A stretch of 35,659 nt of DNA from Paenibacillus ginsengihumi DSM 21568 (GCF_000380965.1 NZ_KB905600.1:1-35659), one strand, 5' to 3'. Numbered from the stretch's first letter, positions 1 to 8,590 are shown. Numbers and translations are program-made. Notes: a model not told the origin generated them from the sequence alone.

Positions 1-179
1 CGGCAGCGGCGGCAGCCACGCGGCGACGGCGGCAGCCCACGCGGCAGCCCACGCGGCGACGGCGGCAGCCCACGCGGCAGCGGCGGCAGCCACGCGGCGA
101 CGGCGGCAGCCCACGCGGCGACGGCGGCAGCCACGCGGCGACGGCGGCAGCCCACGCGGCAGCCCACGCGGCGGCGGCG
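1..179. repeat. GC-rich minisatellite array, truncated by window edge
   Basis: The core CACGCGGC occurs nine times at start-to-start distances of about 21, 12, 21, 20, 21, 20, 21 and 12 bases. The linkers between cores are gacggcggcagcc, gacggcggcagc, agcggcggcagc or agcc. Because 20-base steps are mixed with 21 and 12, a reading frame would shift along the array, which argues against it coding for a regular peptide, although stop codons are absent because the unit contains none. It begins right after the flippase stop codon and runs off the left edge, so its full length is unknown. Confidence 0.9.
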
Positions 180-1928
180 TCAGCGCAGCAGGCGCAGCCT
201 GCGCAGCAGCGCCAGCGGCCGGGCCGCGCGCGGGCCGAGGCGCTCCAGCTCGGCGGCGCTGACGACGCCGAGCGCGCCGAGCGCGGCCGCGTAGGCGCAC
301 GCGCCGACGGCGACGCCGCCGAGCGCCACGGCCGCCGCGCAGGCCCGCGCCGGCAGCGCCGGCAGCAGCGCCAGCGCCGCCGCCGGGATGCCGCGCATCG
401 CGGCCAGCAGCGCCAGCGTCATGAAACCGGCTGCGAGCAGCGGTTTCATGACGCTGGCGGCGCGGCCGCCGGCGGCGGGCCCGGCGCCGCTGCGGCGCAG
501 CGCGTGCGCCAGCGCGAGGCCGCCCGCGCAGGCGTAGGCGGCGACGGCGGCCCATGCGGCGCCGTCGATGCCAAGGCGCGGCACGAGCGCGGCGTTCGCG
601 CCGGCCTTGAGGCCTGCGGCGAGCAGCAGATACAGCGCCGGCGCGAACACCGCGCCGAGCCCCTGCAGCACGCTCGAGCCGGCAATATTCACCGCCGAGA
701 AGAAGGCGGTGAAGGCCAAAATCACCATCGCCGACGTGCCCTCCGCGGTGTTGTAGAACATCACGTTCATCGGCCTGGCCAACACGGCCAAGCCGATGGA
801 AGCAGCCAGGCCGATCAAGGCGACCCACTTGATCGACGCGGCGGCCCGCAGCCGGATCGCCGCCCGGTCTTCCCGGCGCAGCGCCTCCGCCATCGCCGGC
901 ACCAGCGCGGCCGAGACGGCGGAGACGATCATCGTCACGAGCTGGACGAGCGGTAGCCCGTGGTTGTACAGGCCGAATTGGTACATGGCGCCGTGATCGT
1001 CATAACCGCGGCTTAGCAGAAGACGCGGGATGGTGAAGGAATCGACGAGCGTCAGAACGGGCATGGCGATCGAGCCGAGACATACCGGCAGCGCATAGAC
1101 CGCCAGGCGGCGAATCATGCGCGCATCCTCCCGCCAGCCTGTGCGGGGCCAGCGGCGGCAAGTGCCCGTGCCCGCGCGGCCCCGGCCGGCCCGACTCCGG
1201 CCATACCACAGCATATAGCCAAGGCCGGCGGCGGCGCCCACCACGGAGCCGAACGTCGCTCCGGCGGCAATATACTCGTAGCCGTATCCCCAGCGCAGCA
1301 GCAGCACCAGCAGCAGGAACATGACCGCCACGCGAACCGTCTGTTCGATGACTTGCGACCAGGCGGTCGGCGCCATATTGTGATATCCCTGGTAATAGCC
1401 TCTTAAGCCGCTGAGTCCCGGCACAATCAGCAGGGCGAACGATATGCTGCGTATGGCAGGGGCCGTCTGCGCCGCGCCGATCCACGAAGCGATGCGATCC
1501 GCGCCCAGATACAGCAGCAGGAAGGCCCCTGTGCCGGTCGCCGCCAGCAGCATGACGGACGCCCGCAGCACGTGCTGGGCCTTGTCGTCCCTTCCTTCCG
1601 CCGCGTACTCGGCCACGAACTTCGCGACGACCAGCGGAAACCCGGCCGTCGCCATAAACAAGATCAGCATATACAGCGGATATACCGCATTATAGACGCC
1701 GAAGGCGGCTTCGCCCGCCATATTCTGAAAAGGGATTTTCTGCAGCGTGCCGATCAGCTTCGAGACGACGGCAGCCAGTCCCAGAATCGCCGCGCCCTTC
1801 AGCAGCGCAGGCCCCGCAGCGGTCGCCTCCGGCGCGGCCGCATCCCGGCCCTGCCGGCCTGGCGGCTCGTCTGCGCCGCTGCGCGCCTCGGGCGCTGCGC
1901 CACGCTCTCCCTCGATGGATGTTCGCAT
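180..1928 (-). CDS. SpoVB/YabM-type polysaccharide or lipid flippase (MOP superfamily)
   Basis: A 582-residue polytopic membrane protein of the oligosaccharidyl-lipid flippase (MATE-like, MurJ/SpoVB) superfamily, predicted to move lipid-linked cell-wall or exopolysaccharide precursors across the cytoplasmic membrane. The recognisable SpoVB-like core begins near residue 42 with a helix ending in KLIGTLQKIPFQN, followed by FGVYNAVYPLYMLILF, and hydrophobic segments continue to the end. An unusual N-terminal stretch of about 40 residues (Glu/Ala/Gly/Arg rich) precedes it and is probably cytosolic and disordered. The ATG at 1928 has AAGGGAA just upstream. It sits directly after spoVT, as yabM does in B. 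subtilis, with its own sigma-A-like promoter. The C-terminal third is extremely GC-rich (Ala/Leu/Arg) compared with the rest and abuts the repeat array. Family is confident; the transported substrate is unknown. Confidence 0.85.
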   Translation of the reverse strand: MRTSIEGERGAAPEARSGADEPPGRQGRDAAAPEATAAGPALLKGAAILGLAAVVSKLIGTLQKIPFQNMAGEAAFGVYNAVYPLYMLILFMATAGFPLVVAKFVAEYAAEGRDDKAQHVLRASVMLLAATGTGAFLLLYLGADRIASWIGAAQTAPAIRSISFALLIVPGLSGLRGYYQGYHNMAPTAWSQVIEQTVRVAVMFLLLVLLLRWGYGYEYIAAGATFGSVVGAAAGLGYMLWYGRSRAGRGRAGTGTCRRWPRTGWREDARMIRRLAVYALPVCLGSIAMPVLTLVDSFTIPRLLLSRGYDDHGAMYQFGLYNHGLPLVQLVTMIVSAVSAALVPAMAEALRREDRAAIRLRAAASIKWVALIGLAASIGLAVLARPMNVMFYNTAEGTSAMVILAFTAFFSAVNIAGSSVLQGLGAVFAPALYLLLAAGLKAGANAALVPRLGIDGAAWAAVAAYACAGGLALAHALRRSGAGPAAGGRAASVMKPLLAAGFMTLALLAAMRGIPAAALALLPALPARACAAAVALGGVAVGACAYAAALGALGVVSAAELERLGPRAARPLALLRRLRLLR

Positions 1929-1960
1929 GCTGTTCCCTTCATTCCCTGGTCATTGCCCAC

Positions 1961-1989
1961 ATTATACCGCATGAACTGGAGTTTGCCAA
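1961..1989 (-). promoter_or_regulatory. Sigma-A-like promoter of the flippase gene
   Basis: On the minus strand TTGGCA (1989-1984) is followed after 17 bases by a perfect TATAAT (1966-1961), about 33 bases upstream of the flippase ATG. This suggests expression separate from spoVT. Confidence 0.6.
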
Positions 1990-2010
1990 AAAACAGCGCC
2001 ATGCCAAGCC

Positions 2011-2049
2011 AAAAAAGCCTCCTCTCCGCTCTCCCCACGGAAGGAGATT
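2011..2049 (-). terminator. Probable spoVT terminator
   Basis: Minus-strand CTCCTT pairs with GGAGAG-type sequence across a loop, and the structure is followed by GCTTTTTTGG. It lies about 85 bases beyond the spoVT stop and before the flippase promoter. The stem has a mismatch. Confidence 0.5.
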
Positions 2050-2134
2050 GGACCAGGAAGCTTCCTTTGACATGGCGATGCTATAAAGCCTATTCCCATT
2101 CCACCCTGCATGAAATGCCGGCAGCAGCCGAAGC

Positions 2135-2677
2135 TTATTGTTCCATCTGCTTGGCCAGAAAGCCGGCAGCCGTCTCCGCCATCTTCAGCTCCATCTGACC
2201 CATCTTGACGCTGTCGTCCTTGCTGATCAGGATCACGGAGCCGATCGGATCCCCGCCGGCGACGATCGGCGCGATCACGTAAGAAGAATAAGTGTCCGTC
2301 ATGTCCTTGCAAATTTCGAATTGGCCGGGACTGGTTTCGAGCGACGACTTCCGGTTCTCCATACACTGCTCGACCAGGCCGCCGATCTGCTTCTCCAGAT
2401 AGTCCTTCTTCGATCCGCCCGCTACCGCAATAATCGTGTCGCGATCGGATATCATCGTAATATGATTGGTGCTCTCGTACAGCGATTCCGCATATTCCTT
2501 GGCAAAATCACCCAGTTCGCCGATCGGAGAATATTTTTTAAGAATGACTTCTCCGTCGCGGTCGACAAAAATTTCGAGCGGGTCCCCTTCCCGAATTCTA
2601 AGCGTGCGGCGAATCTCTTTCGGAATTACGACCCTGCCGAGATCGTCAATACGGCGAACGATTCCAGTAGCTTTCAT
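2135..2677 (-). CDS. spoVT: Stage V sporulation transcriptional regulator SpoVT
   Basis: A 180-residue AbrB-family DNA-binding regulator of the forespore that tunes sigma-G genes; B. subtilis SpoVT has about 178 residues. Residues 1-50 form the swapped-hairpin AbrB fold (MKATGIVRRIDDLGRVVIPK, then EIRRTLRIREGDPLEIFVD). The rest is the GAF-like C-terminal domain typical of SpoVT. The reading frame stays open 20 codons further upstream, but the ATG at 2677 gives the conserved N-terminus and has GCGAGG upstream, so it is preferred. A good sigma-G promoter candidate lies about 85-110 bases upstream, and a terminator separates it from the foldase gene. It is one of two AbrB-family proteins in this window; the other is AbrB itself. 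Confidence 0.95.
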   Translation of the reverse strand: MKATGIVRRIDDLGRVVIPKEIRRTLRIREGDPLEIFVDRDGEVILKKYSPIGELGDFAKEYAESLYESTNHITMISDRDTIIAVAGGSKKDYLEKQIGGLVEQCMENRKSSLETSPGQFEICKDMTDTYSSYVIAPIVAGGDPIGSVILISKDDSVKMGQMELKMAETAAGFLAKQMEQ

Positions 2678-2758
2678 ATTTCTTGATGCCTCGCTTTCCA
2701 TGAAGAGTTTTTGACGACTGGAGATCCATTGTATCAAATGGTGGGAATTGACTGACCA

Positions 2759-2788
2759 TAGTATTGTTCTATTCCTGACGGCTTATTC
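2759..2788 (-). promoter_or_regulatory. Candidate sigma-G promoter of spoVT
   Basis: The minus strand reads GAATA (2788-2784), an 18-base spacer, then AATACTA (2765-2759). The -35 fits GHATR and the -10 fits CATNHTA at six of seven positions. SpoVT is known to be sigma-G-dependent in B. subtilis, which supports the assignment. Confidence 0.55.
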
Positions 2789-2863
2789 ATCTGCTGCCAA
2801 GGGAGACGGCTCCCCAAACTATGTATCCTGCCGCCGCTGTTTTCATTATGTCCAATTATAAGA

Positions 2864-2895
2864 AAAGAAAACAGGGCACCAATATGGTACCCTGT
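2864..2895 (-). terminator. Terminator of the foldase/mfd transcript
   Basis: Minus-strand stem ACAGGGTACC / GGTGCCCTGT (one mismatch, loop ATATT) is followed by TTTTCTTTTC. It begins about 10 bases past the foldase stop codon. Confidence 0.8.
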
Positions 2896-2905
2896 GGCAA
2901 TTCGA

Positions 2906-4003
2906 TTATTGGCTTCCTTCCGCCGGCGCGCCGTCTGCAGGCGGCGTGCTTGCCGGCGGCGTTTCCCCGTCTGCAGCTGGCGCCGTTTGCTCGCTCGGAG
3001 GCGTCTGCTGCGGCTTCGGCAGCTTGTTCGTCTCAATGAGCGACGGGAGCTCGTTATTGTGGAACTCGTACATCGACCATTCGGCGGCTTCCGCTTTGAG
3101 CTGCGGCTTCACCTCGTCCAACGTCTTCGTTCGGCGGGATTCGACTTTCATCACATGATAGCCGTAGGCAGTCTCCACCGGATCGCTGATCGTGTTGAGC
3201 GGCAGCGTAGCCGCCGCATCCCTGAATTCCGGAACCCAATTGGTGATGTCCACGTTCTCGTACTTGCCGCCCTCATCCCTGGAGCCGGGATCGTCGGAAT
3301 AATCCTTCGCCAGCGCGGCGAAATCGCCGCCGGCTTCCAGCTTCCCCTTCACCTCGTTGGCCCGCTTGAGCGCCTCCTCCTTGCTGCGGGTCTCCTGACC
3401 TGTCGCCGGATCGCTCGTCCCGATCAAAATATGGCTGACGGTCGCGGTGACGAAAGCGTGCGGATCATTCGCCAGCTGCTCGTCGTAAGCTTTTTGAATT
3501 TGTTCATCCGTCACATTCGCTTCCGCCGCGCTGAACGCCTGCACGGTTCGTCCAATGAAATCTTTAAGGTCCTGCTCGGTCAAGCCCGCCGTCTCCAACT
3601 GGCCGGCAAATCCGCCCTCCTGCAGGTCCAGGATCGACTTCAGCTGGTCCATCTGCTCCGTCGTCTTCTCCTCCGCCTCGGCCTTCGCCTTGTCGTCTGC
3701 GCGGGAAGCGAGCACCTTGAACGTCAAATACTGATTCATCATATCCTGCTGAAAAGCCGGATCATCCTTGAACTGAGCGTATTCCTTATAGAAAAACAGG
3801 TTCACGTCGATAAACTTGTCGAACTCGGCGCGGGTTACTTGCCCGCCGTCCTTATATGTTACGATCACTTCGTCCCCTGCGGAAGCCTCGCCGCCATCCT
3901 TTTGCTTGTTCCCGCAGCCTGCGGCTACAAGGGCCAACGACAGCATTAGCGCTACAAGAGCCGTAAGCCCTCTTCGTCCAGTATTCGGTTTATTTCGCCA
4001 CAT
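2906..4003 (-). CDS. PrsA/SurA-like peptidylprolyl isomerase lipoprotein
   Basis: A 365-residue exported foldase expected to be lipid-anchored on the outer face of the membrane, where it helps secreted proteins fold. Residues 1-30 are a lipoprotein signal peptide: basic start, hydrophobic core TALVALMLSLALV, then AAGC with Cys30 as the likely lipidation site. A SurA-N-like region follows. A parvulin rotamase domain lies at about residues 185-290, with conserved SHILIGT, GGDFAALAKDYSDDPGS, and GYHVMKV. The C-terminus is a Pro/Ala/Thr-rich tail of about 45 residues, probably disordered. The ATG at 4003 has GGGAGAG upstream and overlaps the end of mfd by 14 bases, so the two are probably cotranscribed and coupled. 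It could equally be called PrsA-like or SurA-N domain protein; the specific client proteins are unknown. Confidence 0.88.
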   Translation of the reverse strand: MWRNKPNTGRRGLTALVALMLSLALVAAGCGNKQKDGGEASAGDEVIVTYKDGGQVTRAEFDKFIDVNLFFYKEYAQFKDDPAFQQDMMNQYLTFKVLASRADDKAKAEAEEKTTEQMDQLKSILDLQEGGFAGQLETAGLTEQDLKDFIGRTVQAFSAAEANVTDEQIQKAYDEQLANDPHAFVTATVSHILIGTSDPATGQETRSKEEALKRANEVKGKLEAGGDFAALAKDYSDDPGSRDEGGKYENVDITNWVPEFRDAAATLPLNTISDPVETAYGYHVMKVESRRTKTLDEVKPQLKAEAAEWSMYEFHNNELPSLIETNKLPKPQQTPPSEQTAPAADGETPPASTPPADGAPAEGSQ

Positions 4004-7000
4004 CCTGCAGCTCTCCCTTCGATTTCAGCGCACGCTTGTATTGTACCAGAAATCTTTCCAGCAAATCGATGGATTCTTCTGGCTTCAGGCCTTTTCCTTT
4101 GACCTCGATCACAATCTGGGGGCCGCCGATCAGCTTGATCCGGTTCTCGAATTCGCCCGCCAGCTTAAACAGCTTCTGCCCGTCCAAAGTGCCGTTCTTA
4201 TCCGGATGAATGCGAATATCGAAGTCCGTCCCCTTCTGAGAGATGGCCTCGATCGCATACATCGCGCCGTATACCTTCAATCGCGCTACCGTCAGGAGAT
4301 TCAATACGGCCTGCGGCAAATCGCCGAACCGGTCGACCAGCTCGTCATGAAGCTCCGCAGCCTCATCCAGCGTCTTGATCGCGGCTACTTTTTTGTAGAT
4401 CTCGATTTTTTGCACGCTGTCGTATATATAATCGCCGGGAATGTAAGCATCGATCGAAATGTCAATCTGCGTCGACCACGCCGGGGCCTTGTCATCCTGT
4501 TCTGCTCCGACGCCGAGCTTCTTCTTGCGCTGCGCAATTTCCTCGGCCAGCATCTGCGAGTACAGGTCAAAGCCGACGGACGCGATAAAGCCGTGCTGCT
4601 CCGCACCGAGCAGGTTGCCCGCGCCGCGGATGGACAGGTCCCTCATGGCAATTTTAAACCCTGATCCAAGTTCTGTAAACTCTTTTATGGCCGCCAGCCG
4701 CTTTTCCGCCACCTCGTTCAGCACTTTGTCCTTTTGATACGTGAAATAGGCATAGGCAATGCGGTTGGAACGCCCGACCCGGCCTCTGAGCTGATACAGC
4801 TGGGACAGGCCCATTTTGTCGGCATCGTGCACGATCAAGGTGTTGACGTTCGGGATATCCACGCCGGTCTCGATAATGCTGGTGCTGACCAGGACGTCGT
4901 ATTCCCCGTCGAGAAAATCGAGGATCGCCTTCTCCAGCTCCTGCTCCGACATTTGGCCGTGAGCGACCGTCACCCGCGCGTCCGGCACGAGAGCGGAAAT
5001 TTGCTCTGCGATCTGATGAATGCCCTGCACCCGGTTGTACAGGTAGTAGACCTGGCCTTCCCGCGCCAGCTCACGTTCGATCACTTCGCGCACGAGGCCA
5101 AAGCTGTGCTCGACGATGTACGTCTGCACCGGGAAGCGGTTCTCCGGCGGCGTCTCGATGACGGACAGGTCGCGCACGCCGAGCATGGACATGTGCAGCG
5201 TCCGCGGAATCGGCGTCGCCGTCAAGGTCAGCACATCGACGTTCGTCTTGAGCCGCTTGAGCTTCTCTTTATGGGACACGCCAAACCGCTGCTCCTCGTC
5301 GACAATGAGCAGGCCGAGATCCTTGAACACGAGATCCTTGGACAGCAGCCGGTGCGTGCCGATGACGATGTCGACCGTGCCGTTCTTCACGCCTTTGATC
5401 GTCTCGTTCTGCTCCTTGCGGGAGCGGAAGCGGCTGAGCACCTGGATGTTGAACGGATAGCCCGAGAAGCGCTCCCTGAACGTCTCATAATGCTGCTGCG
5501 CCAAAATCGTCGTCGGCACGAGCACCGCCACCTGCTTGTTATCGATCGCCGCCTTGAAGGCGGCCCGGATGGCGACCTCCGTCTTGCCGTAGCCGACGTC
5601 GCCGCACAATAGCCGGTCCATCGGACGGGGCCGTTCCATATCCCGCTTGATCTCCTCGATGGCGCGGAGCTGGTCCGGCGTCTCCTCATACGGGAACATC
5701 CCCTCGAATTCCTGCTGATAGACCGTATCCGGGGTGAAAGCGTAGCCAGGGGTCGCCTCCCGCTCCGCATACAGCTTGATCAAATCGTCGGCAATATCCT
5801 GCACCGAAGAGCGAACCTTGCTCTTGACGCGGTTCCAGTCCGCTCCGCCAAGCTTGTATACCTTCGGCTCCTTGCCTTCTTCGGCGCCGACATATTTCTG
5901 GATCAGATCGATCTGCTCGATCGGCACCGACAGCTTGTCGCCCCCGGCATACATGATATGGAGATAATCCTTGTGAATGCCGCCCACCTCGAGCGTGCCG
6001 ATGCCGACGAATTTGCCGATACCGTGATTGACGTGGACGACATAATCGCCGACCTTCAGCTCCTGGTAGCTTTTGATGCGCTCAGCGTTCTCGATTTTTT
6101 TGTCCACCTTGCGCGCCTTGCGCTGCTTCTGGGTGAACATCTCGCCTTCGGTGATGACGACAAGCCGAATGCCCGGCAGCTCGAAGCCGGTCTGCAGGTT
6201 GCCTTCGACGATCTCCGGCTCTTCGATGCGGTAATCTCCGAGCACGCGGCGCACCCGCTCGGCCCGCTCGTCGCCCCCCGTCAAAATGACGACCCGCGCG
6301 CCCGATTTTTTCCAGCGCTCCATTTCGCTCTTCAGCACATTCATCTGCCCGTGGAAGTTCTGCATGGAACGGGACATGAAATTGACGATATTTTGCGGCT
6401 GCGTGCCCGGAACCTGGCGCAGGAAGAGCGAGACGAACAGCGTGGGGTACGGCTGGCGGTGCATGAGCGCTTCATACGGCTTGGACAAGGTCAAGGCCGG
6501 CATACCTTTGCCGTCGGCCAGCGCCATCGTCATCCATTCGGCCTCGTCCTTCTCCAATTGCTTGGCGGTCTCGATCAGCCGCGCCGGCTCGTCGGCCACG
6601 AGCACCGAATCCTCCGGCATGTAATCCATCAGCGTCTGCCGTTCCGGGTACAGCAATCCCGTATATTTGAAGATGCCTTGAAAATGCTGCCCCTCGCGCA
6701 GCAGCTCCAGCTCATGCCCGATGCCTTCCAGCAGCTTCTCCTTGGCCAGGCGGTCGGTCATTTTCTCCAGCTGCGCCTGCAGCAGCTCGAAAGCGTGCTG
6801 GGCCGCCGATTGTAAACGCTTGCGGTCGGCGATGATTTCGCGGCAGGGCGTAATCGTCAGCCTATCGACCTTATCGATGGAGCGCTGATCGGCCGGGTCG
6901 AACGTCCGGATCGAATCGACCTCGTCGTCGAACAGCTCGATCCGAAACGGATAGGGCGACGTCAGCGGGAACAGGTCGACGATGCCGCCGCGGACGCTGA

Positions 7001-7520
7001 GCTCCCCTTTGTTCTCGACCCGTTCCACGCGCTCGTAGCCGAGCTCGATCAGCCGGGAAATCCAATCGTCCAGCTGGATCGTCTCCCCCGCCTCAATCCG
7101 CACCTGCGACTCAAGCATCACTTCCGGATTCGGGAGGATGCGCCGGATGCCGGCATAGGGCACGACGACAACGCCGCGGAATCCGCCAGCCAGCTTGGAC
7201 AGAGCGTCGATGCGGCGAGCGAGCAGCTCCGGACTGGCCACGGCCGCTTCTGCCGCCATGAGCTCCTGCGCCGGAAACAGCAGCACCCGGTCTCCCGGCA
7301 GGCATTCGACGAGATCATCGTATATTTTTTGCGCGGAGAACAGATTGTGCGTTACAACAAACAGCGGCCGCTCCAGCTCTTGATGCAGCGCCGCAAGCAT
7401 GACTTGCCGCGACGAGCCGGACAACCCGGCGACCAGCTGCTCCCTCATCCCCGAACGAATTCCGGCCGCTACGCTCTGAAAGTCGGAATCCGCGGAGAAT
7501 GCCTGAATGATTGCCTGCAA
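3990..7520 (-). CDS. mfd: Transcription-repair coupling factor Mfd
   Basis: An 1176-residue DNA translocase that removes RNA polymerase stalled at lesions and recruits UvrA; B. subtilis Mfd has 1177 residues. Visible in order: the UvrB-like N-terminal module, the RNA-polymerase-interacting CarD-like domain (LKVGDYVVHVNHGIGKFVGI), and RecG-like helicase motifs. The latter include Walker A GDVGYGKTE near residue 640, the DEEQRFG box near 741, TATPIPRT, and QLRGRVGRS. A TRCF C-terminal domain ends the protein. The start is TTG at 7520: GAGAGGGG lies about 9 bases upstream and no ATG fits. It lies between fin and the foldase gene, matching the B. subtilis fin-mfd order. Confidence 0.97.
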   Translation of the reverse strand: MQAIIQAFSADSDFQSVAAGIRSGMREQLVAGLSGSSRQVMLAALHQELERPLFVVTHNLFSAQKIYDDLVECLPGDRVLLFPAQELMAAEAAVASPELLARRIDALSKLAGGFRGVVVVPYAGIRRILPNPEVMLESQVRIEAGETIQLDDWISRLIELGYERVERVENKGELSVRGGIVDLFPLTSPYPFRIELFDDEVDSIRTFDPADQRSIDKVDRLTITPCREIIADRKRLQSAAQHAFELLQAQLEKMTDRLAKEKLLEGIGHELELLREGQHFQGIFKYTGLLYPERQTLMDYMPEDSVLVADEPARLIETAKQLEKDEAEWMTMALADGKGMPALTLSKPYEALMHRQPYPTLFVSLFLRQVPGTQPQNIVNFMSRSMQNFHGQMNVLKSEMERWKKSGARVVILTGGDERAERVRRVLGDYRIEEPEIVEGNLQTGFELPGIRLVVITEGEMFTQKQRKARKVDKKIENAERIKSYQELKVGDYVVHVNHGIGKFVGIGTLEVGGIHKDYLHIMYAGGDKLSVPIEQIDLIQKYVGAEEGKEPKVYKLGGADWNRVKSKVRSSVQDIADDLIKLYAEREATPGYAFTPDTVYQQEFEGMFPYEETPDQLRAIEEIKRDMERPRPMDRLLCGDVGYGKTEVAIRAAFKAAIDNKQVAVLVPTTILAQQHYETFRERFSGYPFNIQVLSRFRSRKEQNETIKGVKNGTVDIVIGTHRLLSKDLVFKDLGLLIVDEEQRFGVSHKEKLKRLKTNVDVLTLTATPIPRTLHMSMLGVRDLSVIETPPENRFPVQTYIVEHSFGLVREVIERELAREGQVYYLYNRVQGIHQIAEQISALVPDARVTVAHGQMSEQELEKAILDFLDGEYDVLVSTSIIETGVDIPNVNTLIVHDADKMGLSQLYQLRGRVGRSNRIAYAYFTYQKDKVLNEVAEKRLAAIKEFTELGSGFKIAMRDLSIRGAGNLLGAEQHGFIASVGFDLYSQMLAEEIAQRKKKLGVGAEQDDKAPAWSTQIDISIDAYIPGDYIYDSVQKIEIYKKVAAIKTLDEAAELHDELVDRFGDLPQAVLNLLTVARLKVYGAMYAIEAISQKGTDFDIRIHPDKNGTLDGQKLFKLAGEFENRIKLIGGPQIVIEVKGKGLKPEESIDLLERFLVQYKRALKSKGELQDVAK

Positions 7521-7551
7521 AACAGGACACCCCTCTCACCCACATAACACA

Positions 7552-7582
7552 TAAAAAGCCTCGAGCATATCCGCCCAGGCTG
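7552..7582 (-). terminator. Probable fin terminator
   Basis: Minus-strand AGCCT/AGGCT stem, extended by a partly mismatched GGGC/GCTC segment, is followed by TTTTTAT. It lies in the 190-base gap between fin and mfd and would separate the forespore-specific fin transcript from mfd. Confidence 0.55.
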
Positions 7583-7711
7583 CGTCGTTATTGCAAAGCG
7601 CGTAAGCTCTGCCGCCCTGGCCGACGCCGGGCGCCCGAGGCGCCGGGCCACCCGATGAGCGTCGGTCTAGGGCATCGGAATGGATATCGTTTCTGGCCCT
7701 TAAGGGCCGCA

Positions 7712-7942
7712 TTATTGCAACGGACTGGTTAACAACGAAAGCTCAGGATTCGCATCCAGCGCTTCCTTGCAGTAATCGCATACGACCTTCACGATGACAT
7801 CTCCGTTCAGGTTATACGATATTATATCTCTCCGTTCATCCGGGGTCAAGAAATGAAACCCGAGCCGGAATTCGCTGACTTCTCCCTGACTGATCTCCCC
7901 GATCGGGGTTTGACAGTGGCGGCATATGTATTTGACGGACAT
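7712..7942 (-). CDS. fin: Anti-sigma-F factor Fin
   Basis: A 76-residue small zinc-binding protein, the same length as B. subtilis Fin (YabK). Fin inhibits sigma-F in the forespore so that sigma-G can take over. Two CxxC pairs are visible (Cys7/Cys10 and Cys55/Cys58). Between them lies the family signature LGFHFLTPDERRDIISYNLNGD. An ATG 24 bases upstream is in frame, but the start at 7942 has a strong AAGGAGG seven bases before it and gives the family length. The gene lies between pth and mfd as in B. subtilis. A sigma-F promoter candidate with a nearly consensus -10 is immediately upstream, consistent with the known feedback loop in which sigma-F drives its own inhibitor. Confidence 0.92.
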   Translation of the reverse strand: MSVKYICRHCQTPIGEISQGEVSEFRLGFHFLTPDERRDIISYNLNGDVIVKVVCDYCKEALDANPELSLLTSPLQ

Positions 7943-7974
7943 ATGAGAGCCTCCTTCGCATGGCATGATACTCT

Positions 7975-8003
7975 CATTATGACCATCCAGAGCAATTTTT
8001 AGC
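7975..8003 (-). promoter_or_regulatory. Candidate sigma-F promoter of fin
   Basis: Minus strand: GCTAA (8003-7999), 14-base spacer, GGTCATAATG (7984-7975). The -10 matches GGNRAHAHTR at nine of ten positions and the -35 matches GYWTA at four of five. It starts about 33 bases upstream of the fin ATG. Confidence 0.65.
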
Positions 8004-8029
8004 CTTGCTTGATGCCGTTAAGTCCTGAA

Positions 8030-8590
8030 TCAGCCGTTGAATTTGGCCATCGTTTTCTCGAACGGGTTCGTCAGCAGATGCTCCATCGCCTCGCTCGTCT
8101 TGTCGAGCACCTCCGGCAGCCGCCCGAATTCTTCTTTGGAAAAAGCGTGCAGCACGTAACCGGCGATATCGCTGCCCGGGGCCGGCCGGGAAATGCCCAT
8201 GCGGATTCGGTTGAACGTCTGGGTGCCGAGATGCTGAATGGCCGATTTGATCCCGTTGTGGCCGCCGGCGCTTCCCTGATAGCGGAGGCGGATGCTGCCG
8301 AACGCCGTGTCGAGATCGTCGTACACAACGACCAGATCCTCGATGGGCGCTTTATAGTAATCCATGAATGCGCGGATGGATTCCCCCGAAAGATTCATAT
8401 ACGTCATCGGCTTCAGCAGGTACACCTTGTGGCCTGCGACGTGCCCTTCGCCCAGCAAGCCCTTGCATTTGCTCTGCGTAATGGCGATGCCGTGCTTGTC
8501 CGCAAAGCGGTCGAGCGCCATGAACCCGATATTGTGCCGGGTGTGCTCGTACTGCTTGCCCGGATTGCCTAATCCGACGAACCATTTCAT
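8030..8590 (-). CDS. pth: Peptidyl-tRNA hydrolase
   Basis: A 186-residue cytosolic enzyme (B. subtilis SpoVC, 188 residues) that cleaves peptidyl-tRNA released prematurely from ribosomes, recycling tRNA. The family signature is at the N-terminus: FVGLGNPGKQYEHTRHNIGF, with Asn9 and the catalytic His19 inside it. VVYDDLDTAFGSIRLR carries the conserved Asp. SAGGHNGIKSAIQHLG and the substrate-binding region follow. The ATG at 8590 is preceded by GGAAGGAG. It sits between the L25 gene and fin, with a strong terminator after L25, so it probably has its own promoter in the 150-base gap. Confidence 0.96.
   Translation of the reverse strand: MKWFVGLGNPGKQYEHTRHNIGFMALDRFADKHGIAITQSKCKGLLGEGHVAGHKVYLLKPMTYMNLSGESIRAFMDYYKAPIEDLVVVYDDLDTAFGSIRLRYQGSAGGHNGIKSAIQHLGTQTFNRIRMGISRPAPGSDIAGYVLHAFSKEEFGRLPEVLDKTSEAMEHLLTNPFEKTMAKFNG

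Noticed and set aside
1..179. CRISPR-like array
   Set aside because: Repeats are 8-13 bases with near-identical linkers and no unique spacers; it is a minisatellite.
2894..3949. Long plus-strand reading frame (351 codons) opposite the foldase gene
   Set aside because: A mirror of the strong minus-strand gene, rich in His/Arg/Leu as antisense frames of GC-rich genes are. It has no recognisable domain and no ribosome site.
7695..7708. Perfect 14-base palindrome GGCCCTTAAGGGCC just after fin
   Set aside because: It has no loop and no T-run, so it is not a terminator; no known operator matches. A chance palindrome is possible.
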